A stretch of DNA of 64,000 bases from Tersicoccus solisilvae. Its GTDB lineage: Bacteria; Actinomycetota; Actinomycetes; Actinomycetales; Micrococcaceae. The notes beneath the pieces are model-generated. The model did no database searches. It was not told the origin of the DNA and saw nothing but the letters and a program-made list of their open reading frames with translations. The DNA lies in assembly GCF_014643255.1 (NCBI RefSeq), contig NZ_BMJI01000003.1:163128-227127 (forward strand), read 5' to 3'. Shown here in pieces: positions 39,255-48,502 of this stretch (position 1 is the stretch's first letter; the number at the start of each line of letters is the position of its first letter). A program made the translations under genes and the position numbers.

Positions 39255-41102
39255 CTATCGGCCGGCGGCGTAACCCTGGGCGCCGCGCGGGTTGGCCGCC
39301 GCGTACAGCACCCCGGTCTCCGGCTCGCGGCCGGCGACGCACAGCCGGCCGAGCGACCAGTCCCCGGCCCGGGTGACCCGGTGCCCGCGACGCTCCAGGC
39401 CGGCGATGACGTCCTCGCCCAGCCGGTCCTCGACGACCGCGGCGTAGGGCTCCACGGTGCGCGGCCAGAACGACCCGACCATGGCCGTCGTGTGCAGCAT
39501 CGGCGCGTCGATGGCCTGCTGCGGCGAGTAGCCGCCGACCAGGGTGCGCAGCAGGTACAGCAGCTGCCACTGGTCCTGCTGGTCGCCGCCGGGCGAGCCG
39601 AGCACCGCCGTCGGCCGACCGGAGGCGTCCAGCAGCATGGTCGGCGTCAGCGTGGTGCGCGGCCGGACCCCGGGGCGCAGCGCCGCGGGCGACGACTCGT
39701 CGAGCCACGTCATCTGCAGCCGCGTGCCCAGGCAGAAACCGAGCTCGGGAATCGTGGGGCTGGACTGCAGCCACCCGCCCGAGGGCGTCGCCGCGATCAT
39801 GTTGCCGTCCCGGTCGACGACATCGAGGTGGCACGTGTCCCCCCGGGTGCGGCCGAACCGGGCGACGGTCGGCTCTCCCGCGGACGCCTCGTCGGGATCC
39901 GGATTCGTCGCCGCGAACTCCTCCGGGGTGACCCGCGGCGGCCGGTGCGGGGTGCGGCCCGGGATCGCGCCCGGCTCGTCGCCGGCGGACGCGTGGTCGG
40001 TGATGAGCGCCCGCCGGGCCGCCGCGTACTCCGGGGACAGCAGGCGGGCCAGCAGCGCGTCGTCCCCGGCGGCGGCCTCCCCGTACCAGGCGTCCCGGTC
40101 GGCCAGCACCAGCTTGAGCGTCTCGAGGATCGTGTGCGCGCCGAGCTCGGTGGACGGGTCCAGGCGGGCGTCGTCGAACCCGTCGAGGACCGCCAGGGCC
40201 TGCAGCAGCATCGGACCCTGCCCCCACGGTCCGGTCTTGAGCACGGTGTGCCCGCGGAACGTGACGGAGCACGGCTCCTCGAGGGACGCCCGGAAGGCCG
40301 CCATGTCCGCCGCGGTGATCACCCCGGCGTGCTCACCGCCGCCGGAGTGCCGGTGCGGGACGGCCGCGAACGCCTCGACGGCGGCCGCGACGAAGCCGGA
40401 GCCGAAGGCCCGGCGGGCGGCGGCGATGCGCTCCTCTCGCGTCTGCGCCCCGGCGCCGGCCTCGACCAGCCGATCCAGCGTGCGCGCGTACGCCTCGTTG
40501 CGGATCACCTCGCCGTCGCCCGGGGGCCGGCCGGTCGGCATCCACTGGGCCGCCGACGTGGGCCAGTGCCGCGTGAACAGCTCGGCGACCGCCGCCACCG
40601 TGGTACCGACCCGCGCCACGGCGGGGTGCCCGAGCCGGGCGTAGTGGACGGCGAAGGCGAGCACGTCGGCCAGTTCCCAGGTGCCGCGCTCGGCCAGCAG
40701 CAGCAGCCACGCGTCGACGGCGCCGGGCGCGACGGCGGCGAGCGCCCCGGCGCCGGGCACCAGCTCCAGCCCGGCCGCACGGTAGTGCTCGATCGTCGCG
40801 GCGGCCGGGGCGACACCCTGCCCCATCAGCACCCGCGGGCCGTCGTCGGTGGTGACGAGGGCGACGAGATCGCCGCCCGGACCGTTGAGATGCGGCTCGA
40901 CGACGTGCAGCACGAAGGCCCCCGCCACGGCGGCGTCGAACGCGTTGCCGCCCCGCTCGAGCACCGCCTGCGCGGCGGCCGAGGCGAGCCAGTGGGTCGA
41001 GGAGACCATCCCGAAGCTGCCGCGCAGGGTCGGCCGGCTGACGTGGGACGGCGGCGGCGTGAAGACGGAGCGCGGCGGGAGCGGGGGCGAGGTGGACGGC
41101 AT
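39255..41102 (-). CDS. Gamma-glutamyltransferase family protein
   Basis: This Ntn-hydrolase of the gamma-glutamyltranspeptidase family has 615 residues. Landmarks are MVSSTHWLASAAAQAVLERG, GNAFDAAVAGAFVLHVVEPH, GPGGDLVAL, and the autocleavage site GDTCHLDVVDRDGNMIAATP with the nucleophilic Thr near 421, followed by LGSPGGD. Canonical enzymes have TTH at the site; here it is DTCH. There is no signal peptide, so it may act in the cytoplasm on glutathione- or mycothiol-like substrates or other gamma-glutamyl/acyl compounds. ATG 41102 was chosen because the family start lies there. It is divergent from pepN. Confidence 0.88.
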   Translation of the reverse strand: MPSTSPPLPPRSVFTPPPSHVSRPTLRGSFGMVSSTHWLASAAAQAVLERGGNAFDAAVAGAFVLHVVEPHLNGPGGDLVALVTTDDGPRVLMGQGVAPAAATIEHYRAAGLELVPGAGALAAVAPGAVDAWLLLLAERGTWELADVLAFAVHYARLGHPAVARVGTTVAAVAELFTRHWPTSAAQWMPTGRPPGDGEVIRNEAYARTLDRLVEAGAGAQTREERIAAARRAFGSGFVAAAVEAFAAVPHRHSGGGEHAGVITAADMAAFRASLEEPCSVTFRGHTVLKTGPWGQGPMLLQALAVLDGFDDARLDPSTELGAHTILETLKLVLADRDAWYGEAAAGDDALLARLLSPEYAAARRALITDHASAGDEPGAIPGRTPHRPPRVTPEEFAATNPDPDEASAGEPTVARFGRTRGDTCHLDVVDRDGNMIAATPSGGWLQSSPTIPELGFCLGTRLQMTWLDESSPAALRPGVRPRTTLTPTMLLDASGRPTAVLGSPGGDQQDQWQLLYLLRTLVGGYSPQQAIDAPMLHTTAMVGSFWPRTVEPYAAVVEDRLGEDVIAGLERRGHRVTRAGDWSLGRLCVAGREPETGVLYAAANPRGAQGYAAGR

Positions 41103-41321
41103 GGGCCCAGCGTAGGGCGGCGGGTCGCGCACCGCGTGCGCGCGCTCCCCGGACACGGTCCGACACCACGCGCCCGGCGTGCCGCCGCCGCCGCGCCGAG
41201 ATATCCGGTACCGGTGAGCGCAGACTTGGCAAGCCGGGCGGCGGAGGGAAGACTAACCAGAACATCGACCGCGCCGGCGCCTCTTCGCGCCCCGAACCGA
41301 GCCCGCTTGGAGGCGACCCAC

Positions 41322-43901
41322 TTGCCAGGACTGAACCTGACTCGCGATGAAGCACGTGCCCGCGCCGACCTGATCTCCGTGGACACGTACCACGTGAGTC
41401 TGGATCTGACCCGCGGCGAGACGGTGTTCGGGACGACGACGGTGGTGCGGTTCTCCGCCACCGCCGGCGCCTCGACCTTCATCGACGCGGTGACGGACAC
41501 GGTGCATCGGGTCACCCTCAACGGCGTCGAGCTGGATCCCGCGACGGTGGCCGACGGCGTGCGCATCCAGCTGGACGACCTCGCGGAGCAGAACGAGCTG
41601 ACCGTCGTGGCGGACGGCCTCTACATGAACACCGGCGAGGGCCTGCACCGGTTCGTCGATCCCGTCGACGACGAGGTGTACCTCTACAGCCAGTTCGAGG
41701 TCCCGGATTCCCGGCGCATGTTCGCCGTGTTCGAGCAGCCCGACCTGAAGGCCCGGTTCCGGTTCACCGTCACCGCCCCCGCGCACTGGGCCGTCGTGTC
41801 CAACTCCCCCACCCCGCAGCCGGTGCCCGCCGACGCCGCCGGCAGTACCACCAGCGCCGCCACCTGGGACTTCGAGCCGACGCCCGTCATGTCCTCCTAC
41901 GTCACCGCGCTCGTCGCCGGCCCGTACCAGGGCATCACCGCGGAGTTGACCAGCGCCGACGGCCGCACCATCCCGCTCGGCGTGTTCGCCCGGAAGTCCC
42001 TCATGCAGTACGTGGACGCCGAGGACATCTTCGACACCACCCGCCGCGGCTTCGCGTTCTACGAACAGCAGTTCGGCACGCCCTACCCGTTCGCCAAGTA
42101 CGACCAGCTGTTCGTTCCCGAGTTCAACGCCGGGGCGATGGAGAACGCGGGCGCCGTCACCTTCACCGAGACCTACGTCTTCCGTTCCAAGGTCACCGAG
42201 GCCACCGTCGAACGTCGCGCCATCACCGTGCTGCACGAGCTCGCGCACATGTGGTTCGGCGACCTCGTGACCATGCGCTGGTGGAACGACCTGTGGCTGA
42301 ACGAGTCGTTCGCCGAGTTCATGTCGACCCTCGCCGCCGCGGAGGCCACCGAGTACACGACCGCGTGGACCACGTTCTCGTCGCTGGAGAAGAGCTGGGC
42401 GTACCGGCAGGACCAGCTGCCCACCACGCACCCCATCGTCGCTCCGATCAACGACCTCGAGGACGTCCAGGTCAACTTCGACGGCATCACCTACGCCAAG
42501 GGCGCCTCGGTGCTCAAGCAGCTGGTCGCGTGGGTGGGCCAGGAGCAGTTCATGGCCGGCGTGCGGGAGTACTTCGGCAAGCACGCCTGGTCCAACACCG
42601 AGCTGACCGACCTGCTCACGGAGCTGGAGACCGCCAGCGGCCGGGACCTGAGTGCCTGGGGGCGGGCGTGGCTGGAGACCGCCGGCGTCAACACCCTCGC
42701 CCCGGCGATCGAGTCCGACGGCGGTGAGGTGATCACCGCCTTCGCCGTCGTGCAGACCGCCCCCGAGGACCACCCGACCCTGCGGCCGCACCGCACCGCC
42801 ATCGGCTTCTACGACGTCGACGACGCCGGGCGGCTGGTCCGCAACCACCGGGTGGAACTCGACGTCGCCGGCGAGCGGACCGAGGTGCCCGAGCTGGTCG
42901 GCATGGAGCGCCCCGACCTCATCCTCGTCAACGACGACGACCTCGCCTACGCGAAGGTCCGGCTCGACGAGAACTCGCTGGCCACGGCCAAGCGCCACCT
43001 GAAGAACTTCGCCGAGTCCCTGCCGCGGACCCTGGTCTGGAACTCGGCGTGGGACGCCACCCGGGACGGGGAGAGCCCCGCCCGGGACTACGTCGACCTC
43101 GTCCTGGCCAACATCGCCGCCGAGACGGACTCCACCGTCGTCCTCGTCCTGCTGCGCCAGCTGATGGCCAGCCTCTACCAGTTCGTCGCCGAGGACCACC
43201 GGCGGCAGGCCATCGAACGGTCCGCCGACACCCTGCTGCGCCTGGCCCGGGACGCGCGGTCCGGCTCGGATCACCAGCTGCAGTTCGTCAAGTCGTTCGC
43301 CGCGCTGGCCCGCACCGAGGAGCAGCTCGACGTCGTCACCGCGCTGCTGGACGGTCAGGAGAACCTGCCGGGGCTGGCCATCGACACGGACCTGCGCTGG
43401 GAGCTGCTCGTCGCGCTGGTGGCGGGCGGCCGCCGTGGCGCCGCGGACATCGACGCGGAGTACGAGCGCGACGCGACCGCGACCGGCGCCCGGATGGCGG
43501 CCATGGCGCGGGCCGCCGTGCCCACCCCGGAGGCGAAGGCCGAGGCGTGGGACGCCGTCGTCGAACGCGGCGAGTTCCCCAACGCCGTCCAGCAGGCCGT
43601 CATCGCCGGATTCAAGCGGGCGCACGACGAGTCGCTGCTGGCCCCGTACACGGAGAAGTACTTCGCGGCGATCGAGCACGTGTGGGCCACCCGTACGCAC
43701 GAGATCTCGGAGCAGATCGTGCAGGGGCTCTACCCGAACCGGCCGATCAGTGCCGAGGCCGTCGCCGCCACGGACGCGTTCCTCGAGCAGCTCGGCGACC
43801 GGACCCCGGCGCTGCGCCGGCTGGTCCGCGAGGGGCGCGACGACGTCGTGCGGGCGCTGGCCGCCCGGGAGCGGGACGCCGCGGTGGTCGCCACCTCGTG
43901 A
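41322..43901 (+). CDS. pepN: Aminopeptidase N (M1 family)
   Basis: This zinc metallo-aminopeptidase of family M1 removes N-terminal residues from peptides. The 859-residue length is typical for actinobacterial PepN. The substrate loop GAMEN lies in FNAGAMENAGAVTF near residue 271, and the metal site HELAHMWFGDLVTMRWWNDL then WLNESFAEF near 305. The frame is open far upstream, but homology begins at a TTG (41322) with GGAGG nine bases before, giving LPGLNLTRDEARARADL. TTG is rarer than GTG or ATG. It overlaps the following OsmC gene by GTGA. Confidence 0.95.
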   Translation: MPGLNLTRDEARARADLISVDTYHVSLDLTRGETVFGTTTVVRFSATAGASTFIDAVTDTVHRVTLNGVELDPATVADGVRIQLDDLAEQNELTVVADGLYMNTGEGLHRFVDPVDDEVYLYSQFEVPDSRRMFAVFEQPDLKARFRFTVTAPAHWAVVSNSPTPQPVPADAAGSTTSAATWDFEPTPVMSSYVTALVAGPYQGITAELTSADGRTIPLGVFARKSLMQYVDAEDIFDTTRRGFAFYEQQFGTPYPFAKYDQLFVPEFNAGAMENAGAVTFTETYVFRSKVTEATVERRAITVLHELAHMWFGDLVTMRWWNDLWLNESFAEFMSTLAAAEATEYTTAWTTFSSLEKSWAYRQDQLPTTHPIVAPINDLEDVQVNFDGITYAKGASVLKQLVAWVGQEQFMAGVREYFGKHAWSNTELTDLLTELETASGRDLSAWGRAWLETAGVNTLAPAIESDGGEVITAFAVVQTAPEDHPTLRPHRTAIGFYDVDDAGRLVRNHRVELDVAGERTEVPELVGMERPDLILVNDDDLAYAKVRLDENSLATAKRHLKNFAESLPRTLVWNSAWDATRDGESPARDYVDLVLANIAAETDSTVVLVLLRQLMASLYQFVAEDHRRQAIERSADTLLRLARDARSGSDHQLQFVKSFAALARTEEQLDVVTALLDGQENLPGLAIDTDLRWELLVALVAGGRRGAADIDAEYERDATATGARMAAMARAAVPTPEAKAEAWDAVVERGEFPNAVQQAVIAGFKRAHDESLLAPYTEKYFAAIEHVWATRTHEISEQIVQGLYPNRPISAEAVAATDAFLEQLGDRTPALRRLVREGRDDVVRALAARERDAAVVATS

Positions 43902-44359
43902 GCGAGCACCGGTTCGCCGTCTCCGTCGCCTGGACCGGCGACCGCGGTGAGGGCACCCGCAGCTACCGCGGTTACGGGCGGGACCACGAGGTCACCTCCC
44001 CCGGCGTGCCCGCCCTGCTCGGGTCCGCGCACCGGACCTTCCACGGCGACGCGGACCGCTGGAACCCCGAGTTGTTCCTCGTCGCGGCCTTGAGCGAGTG
44101 CCACCTGCTCTCCTACCTGCACGTGTGCGTGCGCCACGGCGTGGTGGTGACCGGGTACGACGACGACGCGTCCGGGGTGATGCGGCTGAACGCCGACGGC
44201 TCCGGCGAGTTCACCGAGGTCACCCTCCGCCCCCGCGTGCGGCTCGCCGACCCCGCGCAGGCGGAGACGGCCAACGCGCTGCACGAGGAGGCCGCCCGCC
44301 TGTGCTTCATCGCCCGCAGCGTCGCGTTCCCGGTGCGGCACGAGCCGACCGTCGTCTGA
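43898..44359 (+). CDS. OsmC family protein
   Basis: This 153-residue OsmC/Ohr-like protein resembles peroxidases that reduce organic hydroperoxides through a Cys pair. The conserved positions are visible: PELFLVAALSECHLLSYLHVC, with the first active Cys in SECH, and EEAARLCFIARSV with the second. FAVSVAWTGDRGEGTRSYRG is the N-terminal barrel. The GTG start overlaps the pepN stop by GTGA, so it is translationally coupled. It is likely a cytoplasmic thiol peroxidase; the exact subclass is uncertain. Confidence 0.88.
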   Translation: MSEHRFAVSVAWTGDRGEGTRSYRGYGRDHEVTSPGVPALLGSAHRTFHGDADRWNPELFLVAALSECHLLSYLHVCVRHGVVVTGYDDDASGVMRLNADGSGEFTEVTLRPRVRLADPAQAETANALHEEAARLCFIARSVAFPVRHEPTVV

Positions 44360-44398
44360 GTCCCTCCCCGCCGTCACCGACCCTCGAGGAGCACCGTC

Positions 44399-46885
44399 AT
44401 GCGCCGTCCCGTGTTGCCCACCCGGCCGGTGGCCGATCCCCGCGCCGTGCTCTCCGGTGAGCACTGGCGGATCAGCGTCCTGACCGAGGGGCTGGTGCGG
44501 CTGGAGTGGTCCGAGCACGGCGGGTTCGAGGACCGCGCGTCCACCTTCGCCCTGAACCGGCAGCTGCCGGTGCCGGACTTCGAGGTGCGCGAGAACGGGA
44601 TGCTCGAGATCGTCACGAGCCAGTTCCGCCTCGCCTACGACCGGCAGCCGTTCTCCCCGCAGGGCCTCTCCGTGCAGGCGACCGGCGGCTGGACCAACCA
44701 CCGCAGCACGTGGCGGTACGGCGACGACGAGCTCGCGCCCGTCAACCTCGGTGGCACCGCCCGCACCCTCGACGAGGCGGACGGCGCCATCCCGCTGGAG
44801 GACGGGATCCTCGCCGCCAGCGGTGTCGCCGTCCTGGACGACTCCCGGTCCTTCCTCTTCACCGACGACGGCGGCATCGGTTCCCGCGAGCCGGGCCGGA
44901 CCGACCTCTACGTGTTCGCCTACAACCGCGACTACGACGGTGCGCTGGCCGCCTTCCACGCCGTCTCCGGGGCAACGCCGCTGCTGCCGCGCTGGACGCT
45001 GGGCAACTGGTGGAGCCGCTACCACGACTACCACCAGGACGAGTACCTGGCGCTGATGGACCGGTTCGCCGCGGAGGACCTGCCCTTCTCCGTCGCCGTG
45101 ATCGACATGGACTGGCACCGGGTGCACGACCTGCCGCCCGGCCAGGGCACCGGCTGGACCGGTTACAGCTGGGAGCGCGGCCTCTTCCCCGACCCGGCGG
45201 GCTTCCTGGCCGGCCTGCACGAGCGCGGACTGCACACGACGCTCAACCTGCACCCGGCCGACGGGGTCCGCTCCTTCGAGGACGCGTACCCGGCGATGGC
45301 GGAGCGCCTGGGCGTCGACCCGGCGTCGGGCACCCCGATCCCGTTCGACATCACGGCCCCGGCGTTCGCCGAGGCGTACTTCGACGTGCTGCACCACCCG
45401 CTGGAGGACGCCGGCGTGGACTTCTGGTGGGTCGACTGGCAGCAGGGTCACTTCAGCCGGGTGCGCGACGTCGACCCGCTGTGGATGCTCAACCACCTGC
45501 ACTACCTCGACTCGGCGCGCGACGGCGGTCCCCTGCGGGGACGTGGCCTCACGTTCTCCCGTTACGCCGGGCCCGGCTCGCACCGCTACCCGATCGGCTT
45601 CTCCGGCGACAGCATCATCACGTGGGATTCGCTCCGCTTCCAGCCGGAGTTCACCGCGACCGCGGCCAACATCGGCTACGGCTGGTGGAGCCACGACATC
45701 GGCGGGCACATCGCCGGCGTGCGCGACGACGAGTTGACGACCCGGTGGGTGCAGCTCGGGGTCTTCTCCCCGATCCTTCGGCTGCACTCGACGAACAACC
45801 CGTTCCTGCTCAAGGAGCCGTGGAACTACCCCGCGGAGACCCGGACGGCGATCAGCGACGCCCTGCGGCTGCGGCACCGGCTCGTGCCCTACCTGCACAC
45901 GATGAACCACCGCGCCTCGGCCGGCACCGCGCTGGTCCGGCCGATGTACCACCTGCACCCGGGCCGGGACGAGGCGTACGCCGTGCCGCACCAGTTCGCC
46001 TTCGGCTCCGAGCTCCTGGTCGCCCCGATCACCTCGCCGCGGGACCCGCTGACCCGCTGCGGGGCGGTGACGGCGTGGCTCCCGCCGGGGCGGTGGACGG
46101 ACATCGCGAGCGGTCAGGTGTACGACGGGGATCGGTTCCTCATGCTGTACCGCGACCTGGACTCCATCCCGGTGCTGCTCGCCGATGGCGGCATCCTGCC
46201 CCTGGCCGGTATCAGCACCTCGGACACTGATCAGCTCGATGCCGCCGCCCTGCCGACCGCGCTCGAGGTACTCATCGCGCCCGGCGACACCGGCGCCTTC
46301 GACCTGGTCGAGGACGACGGCACCGGCTCCGGGCCGGACACGCCCACCGTCGTGACCGGGCTGGTCTGGGAGCCGAGCGTGGCCGACGATCCGTCGTCGA
46401 CGAGTGGGCAGCCCGACCTGGACGCGCAGCCCGGTAGCGGGCGCCTCGTGATCTTCCCCGCCGAGGCCCACGCCAGCCCCGACGGCACCCGGACCGTCCA
46501 GGCGGCCGACGTCGTGCCGGCCGAGCGCACCTGGACGCTCACCTGGCTCAGCGACCACCGGCCGAGCGCGGTCACCGTGGCGGGCGACCCGCTCGACGTC
46601 CGCGACGGCGTCCACCGGTTCAGCGTCACCGTGACCGCCCCGACCGACCGCACGCTGGTGCTGCATCTCACGTTCGACGATCCGGCGCCCGATCCGGTAC
46701 CGGACCGGGACGCCCTGCTCGGCCGGCTCGCGGGCGCCCAGTGGGAGAACGACGCGAAGCCGCCGGTGTGGGAGCTGATCACCTCGAACCGACCGACGGC
46801 GGCGAAGCTGGCCGGCCTGCAGGCGCTCGGCGTGCCCGCGGCGCTGCAGGGGTCGTTGACGGAACTGCTGACCGCCCGCGACTGA
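44399..46885 (+). CDS. Glycoside hydrolase family 31 protein (alpha-glucosidase type)
   Basis: The 828-residue GH31 glycosidase has an N-terminal beta-sandwich (about 1-190). The catalytic barrel carries FSVAVIDMDWHRV, the nucleophile Asp in DFWWVDWQQG (near 345), the acid/base Asp in GFSGDSIITW (near 404) and ANIGYGWWSHDIGGH. C-terminal beta domains follow (to about 760). It most likely cleaves alpha-glucosidic or related linkages. No signal peptide is visible, so intracellular oligosaccharide use is expected. No transporter or regulator is adjacent. ATG 44399 follows GAGGAG. Confidence 0.9.
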   Translation: MRRPVLPTRPVADPRAVLSGEHWRISVLTEGLVRLEWSEHGGFEDRASTFALNRQLPVPDFEVRENGMLEIVTSQFRLAYDRQPFSPQGLSVQATGGWTNHRSTWRYGDDELAPVNLGGTARTLDEADGAIPLEDGILAASGVAVLDDSRSFLFTDDGGIGSREPGRTDLYVFAYNRDYDGALAAFHAVSGATPLLPRWTLGNWWSRYHDYHQDEYLALMDRFAAEDLPFSVAVIDMDWHRVHDLPPGQGTGWTGYSWERGLFPDPAGFLAGLHERGLHTTLNLHPADGVRSFEDAYPAMAERLGVDPASGTPIPFDITAPAFAEAYFDVLHHPLEDAGVDFWWVDWQQGHFSRVRDVDPLWMLNHLHYLDSARDGGPLRGRGLTFSRYAGPGSHRYPIGFSGDSIITWDSLRFQPEFTATAANIGYGWWSHDIGGHIAGVRDDELTTRWVQLGVFSPILRLHSTNNPFLLKEPWNYPAETRTAISDALRLRHRLVPYLHTMNHRASAGTALVRPMYHLHPGRDEAYAVPHQFAFGSELLVAPITSPRDPLTRCGAVTAWLPPGRWTDIASGQVYDGDRFLMLYRDLDSIPVLLADGGILPLAGISTSDTDQLDAAALPTALEVLIAPGDTGAFDLVEDDGTGSGPDTPTVVTGLVWEPSVADDPSSTSGQPDLDAQPGSGRLVIFPAEAHASPDGTRTVQAADVVPAERTWTLTWLSDHRPSAVTVAGDPLDVRDGVHRFSVTVTAPTDRTLVLHLTFDDPAPDPVPDRDALLGRLAGAQWENDAKPPVWELITSNRPTAAKLAGLQALGVPAALQGSLTELLTARD

Positions 46886-47000
46886 GCCGCGCCGCCGCCG
46901 GGCACGGTGGCGTGGCCGGTGTCACGGCCCGGTTCCAAGCGTTCGGACAGGGATCGGCCCTACGCTGGATCGGTCCCCATCCGCTGCGGAAGGATCATCC

Positions 47001-47903
47001 GTGCCCGTGCTCCCCCCCTGGGCCGACGCGAGCGAGCCCCTCCAGTCGGTCGCCCAGGCCGCCGACCACATCGACGTCGTGCGTCTGCTGTGGATCCTCG
47101 GCGTGGCCGCCGTCGCCTGGCTCGTCGTGCGCATGGTCATCAACGTCGTCGTGTCCCGGATCCGCAAGGGCAGCAGCATCGTCAAACGCGGCGCCTTCAC
47201 CTGGGCCACCCCGTCGGTGCACCCCGAGGATCAGGTGCGCCGGGCGCAGCGGGCGGAGACCATCGGCTCCCTGCTGAAGTCCGTGGCGGCCGTGATCATC
47301 TGCGCGCTCGCCATCACCACCGGCCTGGAGGCGCTCGGCTGGAACATCGCCCCGCTGCTGGCGAGCGTCAGCATCGCCGGTGTGGCCATCGGCTTCGGCG
47401 CCCAGCAGTTGATCCGCGACTTCATCGCCGGCATCTTCCTGACCATCGAGGACCAGTTCGGGATCGGCGACGTCATCCAGGTCGGGACCATCGAGGGGCG
47501 GGTCGAGGCGGTCAGCCTGCGGATCACGCGACTCGTCGATGACGACGGCACCATCTGGTACCTGCGCAACGGCGAGATGCTGATGATCGGCAACAAGAGC
47601 CAGGGCAAGAGCGCGTCCTACCGGCGGCGCCGGAAGTCGCCGATCAAGCGGGTCGCCAACCCGCGCACGGCCCAGCAGCGCACGGTCTACCGGCCGATCA
47701 CCGACCAGCACGACATCACGGGTCCGCGCACCGGCACCGGAACGCAGCGGGTGGTCACCGACCGCCGCAGCCCCGGGACCCGTGCGCAGCCCGTGGTGGT
47801 CCGCACCACCGGGTCGGTGCCGACCGCCGCGCGCGGCGCCGATCAGCGCCCCGAGACGGAACACGGCAGCGACCGCACCAGCGACCGGGAGGCCCGTTCA
47901 TGA
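47001..47903 (+). CDS. MscS-type mechanosensitive ion channel
   Basis: The 300-residue small-conductance mechanosensitive channel-like protein has helices [20 protein letters not shown] (about 25-50), [20 protein letters not shown] and the pore-lining TM3 [32 protein letters not shown] then begins the MscS beta domain. The C-terminal part after about residue 200 is an Arg/Thr-rich, apparently disordered tail rather than the usual alpha/beta domain. GTG 47001 follows an AAGGA site. The stop overlaps the downstream globin start by ATGA. Confidence 0.9.
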   Translation: MPVLPPWADASEPLQSVAQAADHIDVVRLLWILGVAAVAWLVVRMVINVVVSRIRKGSSIVKRGAFTWATPSVHPEDQVRRAQRAETIGSLLKSVAAVIICALAITTGLEALGWNIAPLLASVSIAGVAIGFGAQQLIRDFIAGIFLTIEDQFGIGDVIQVGTIEGRVEAVSLRITRLVDDDGTIWYLRNGEMLMIGNKSQGKSASYRRRRKSPIKRVANPRTAQQRTVYRPITDQHDITGPRTGTGTQRVVTDRRSPGTRAQPVVVRTTGSVPTAARGADQRPETEHGSDRTSDREARS

Positions 47904-48502
47904 GTCACGACCACCCCGACCTCCCCGGCCGTTCTCCCGGCGTCCCCGGCCGTTCTTCCGGCGGCACGACGCCGCGGCCCGCGCCGCACGCCCGACCCGA
48001 CCGCGCCTCCGATCCGGCTCGGCCCGCGCTCGGCGTGGGCATCGGTCCGGGTCAGGCGGCCCAGCTGCGTCCGGCCGGCGCGGGCGTGTTCACCCCGCCG
48101 CCGTCGACGTTCTACGAGGACGTCGGCGGCGCCCCGACGTTCCGGGCCCTGACCGACGCGTTCTACGACGGCGTCGCCGGGGACCCGGAGCTGCGGGCCC
48201 TGTATCCGGAGGAGGACCTGGAGCCGGCGAAGGACCGGCTGCGGCTGTTCCTCGAGCAGTACTGGGGCGGGCCCACGACGTACTCGCAGGAACGCGGCCA
48301 CCCCCGGCTGCGGATGCGGCACGCCCCGTTCACGGTCACCCCGGCCATGCGGGAGCGGTGGCTGAAGCACATGCGTGCCGCCGTCGACACCCTGCGGCTG
48401 GCGCCGCTGCACGAGCAGCTGCTGTGGGACTACCTCGAGCGGGCCGCCCACGCGATGGTCAACGCCCCCGAGGACCCGCGGGATCCGGCGAGCGCGGTCT
48501 GA
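47900..48502 (+). CDS. Truncated hemoglobin (group II-like) with N-terminal extension
   Basis: A heme protein of the truncated globin family, likely group II (GlbO type). The globin part runs from about residue 70: [40 protein letters not shown] and [15 protein letters not shown] with the proximal His near 140. The first 70 residues are a Pro/Arg/Ser-rich low-complexity extension not usual in the family. ATG 47900 overlaps the MscS stop by ATGA; a later start is possible but none is supported by a ribosome site. A role in oxygen or nitric-oxide handling is inferred from the family. Confidence 0.9.
   Translation: MSHDHPDLPGRSPGVPGRSSGGTTPRPAPHARPDRASDPARPALGVGIGPGQAAQLRPAGAGVFTPPPSTFYEDVGGAPTFRALTDAFYDGVAGDPELRALYPEEDLEPAKDRLRLFLEQYWGGPTTYSQERGHPRLRMRHAPFTVTPAMRERWLKHMRAAVDTLRLAPLHEQLLWDYLERAAHAMVNAPEDPRDPASAV

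Noticed and set aside
39057..41321. Upstream extension of the pepN frame over 2.2 kb
   Set aside because: The extension runs antisense to the gamma-glutamyltransferase gene and has no homology. PepN sequence begins at 41322 behind a good ribosome site.
43730..46666. Nearly 1000-codon open frame on the minus strand across the GH31 and pepN region
   Set aside because: It is antisense to clearly recognised genes (OsmC, GH31) and rich in Val/Gly/Arg without domains, so it is a shadow frame.
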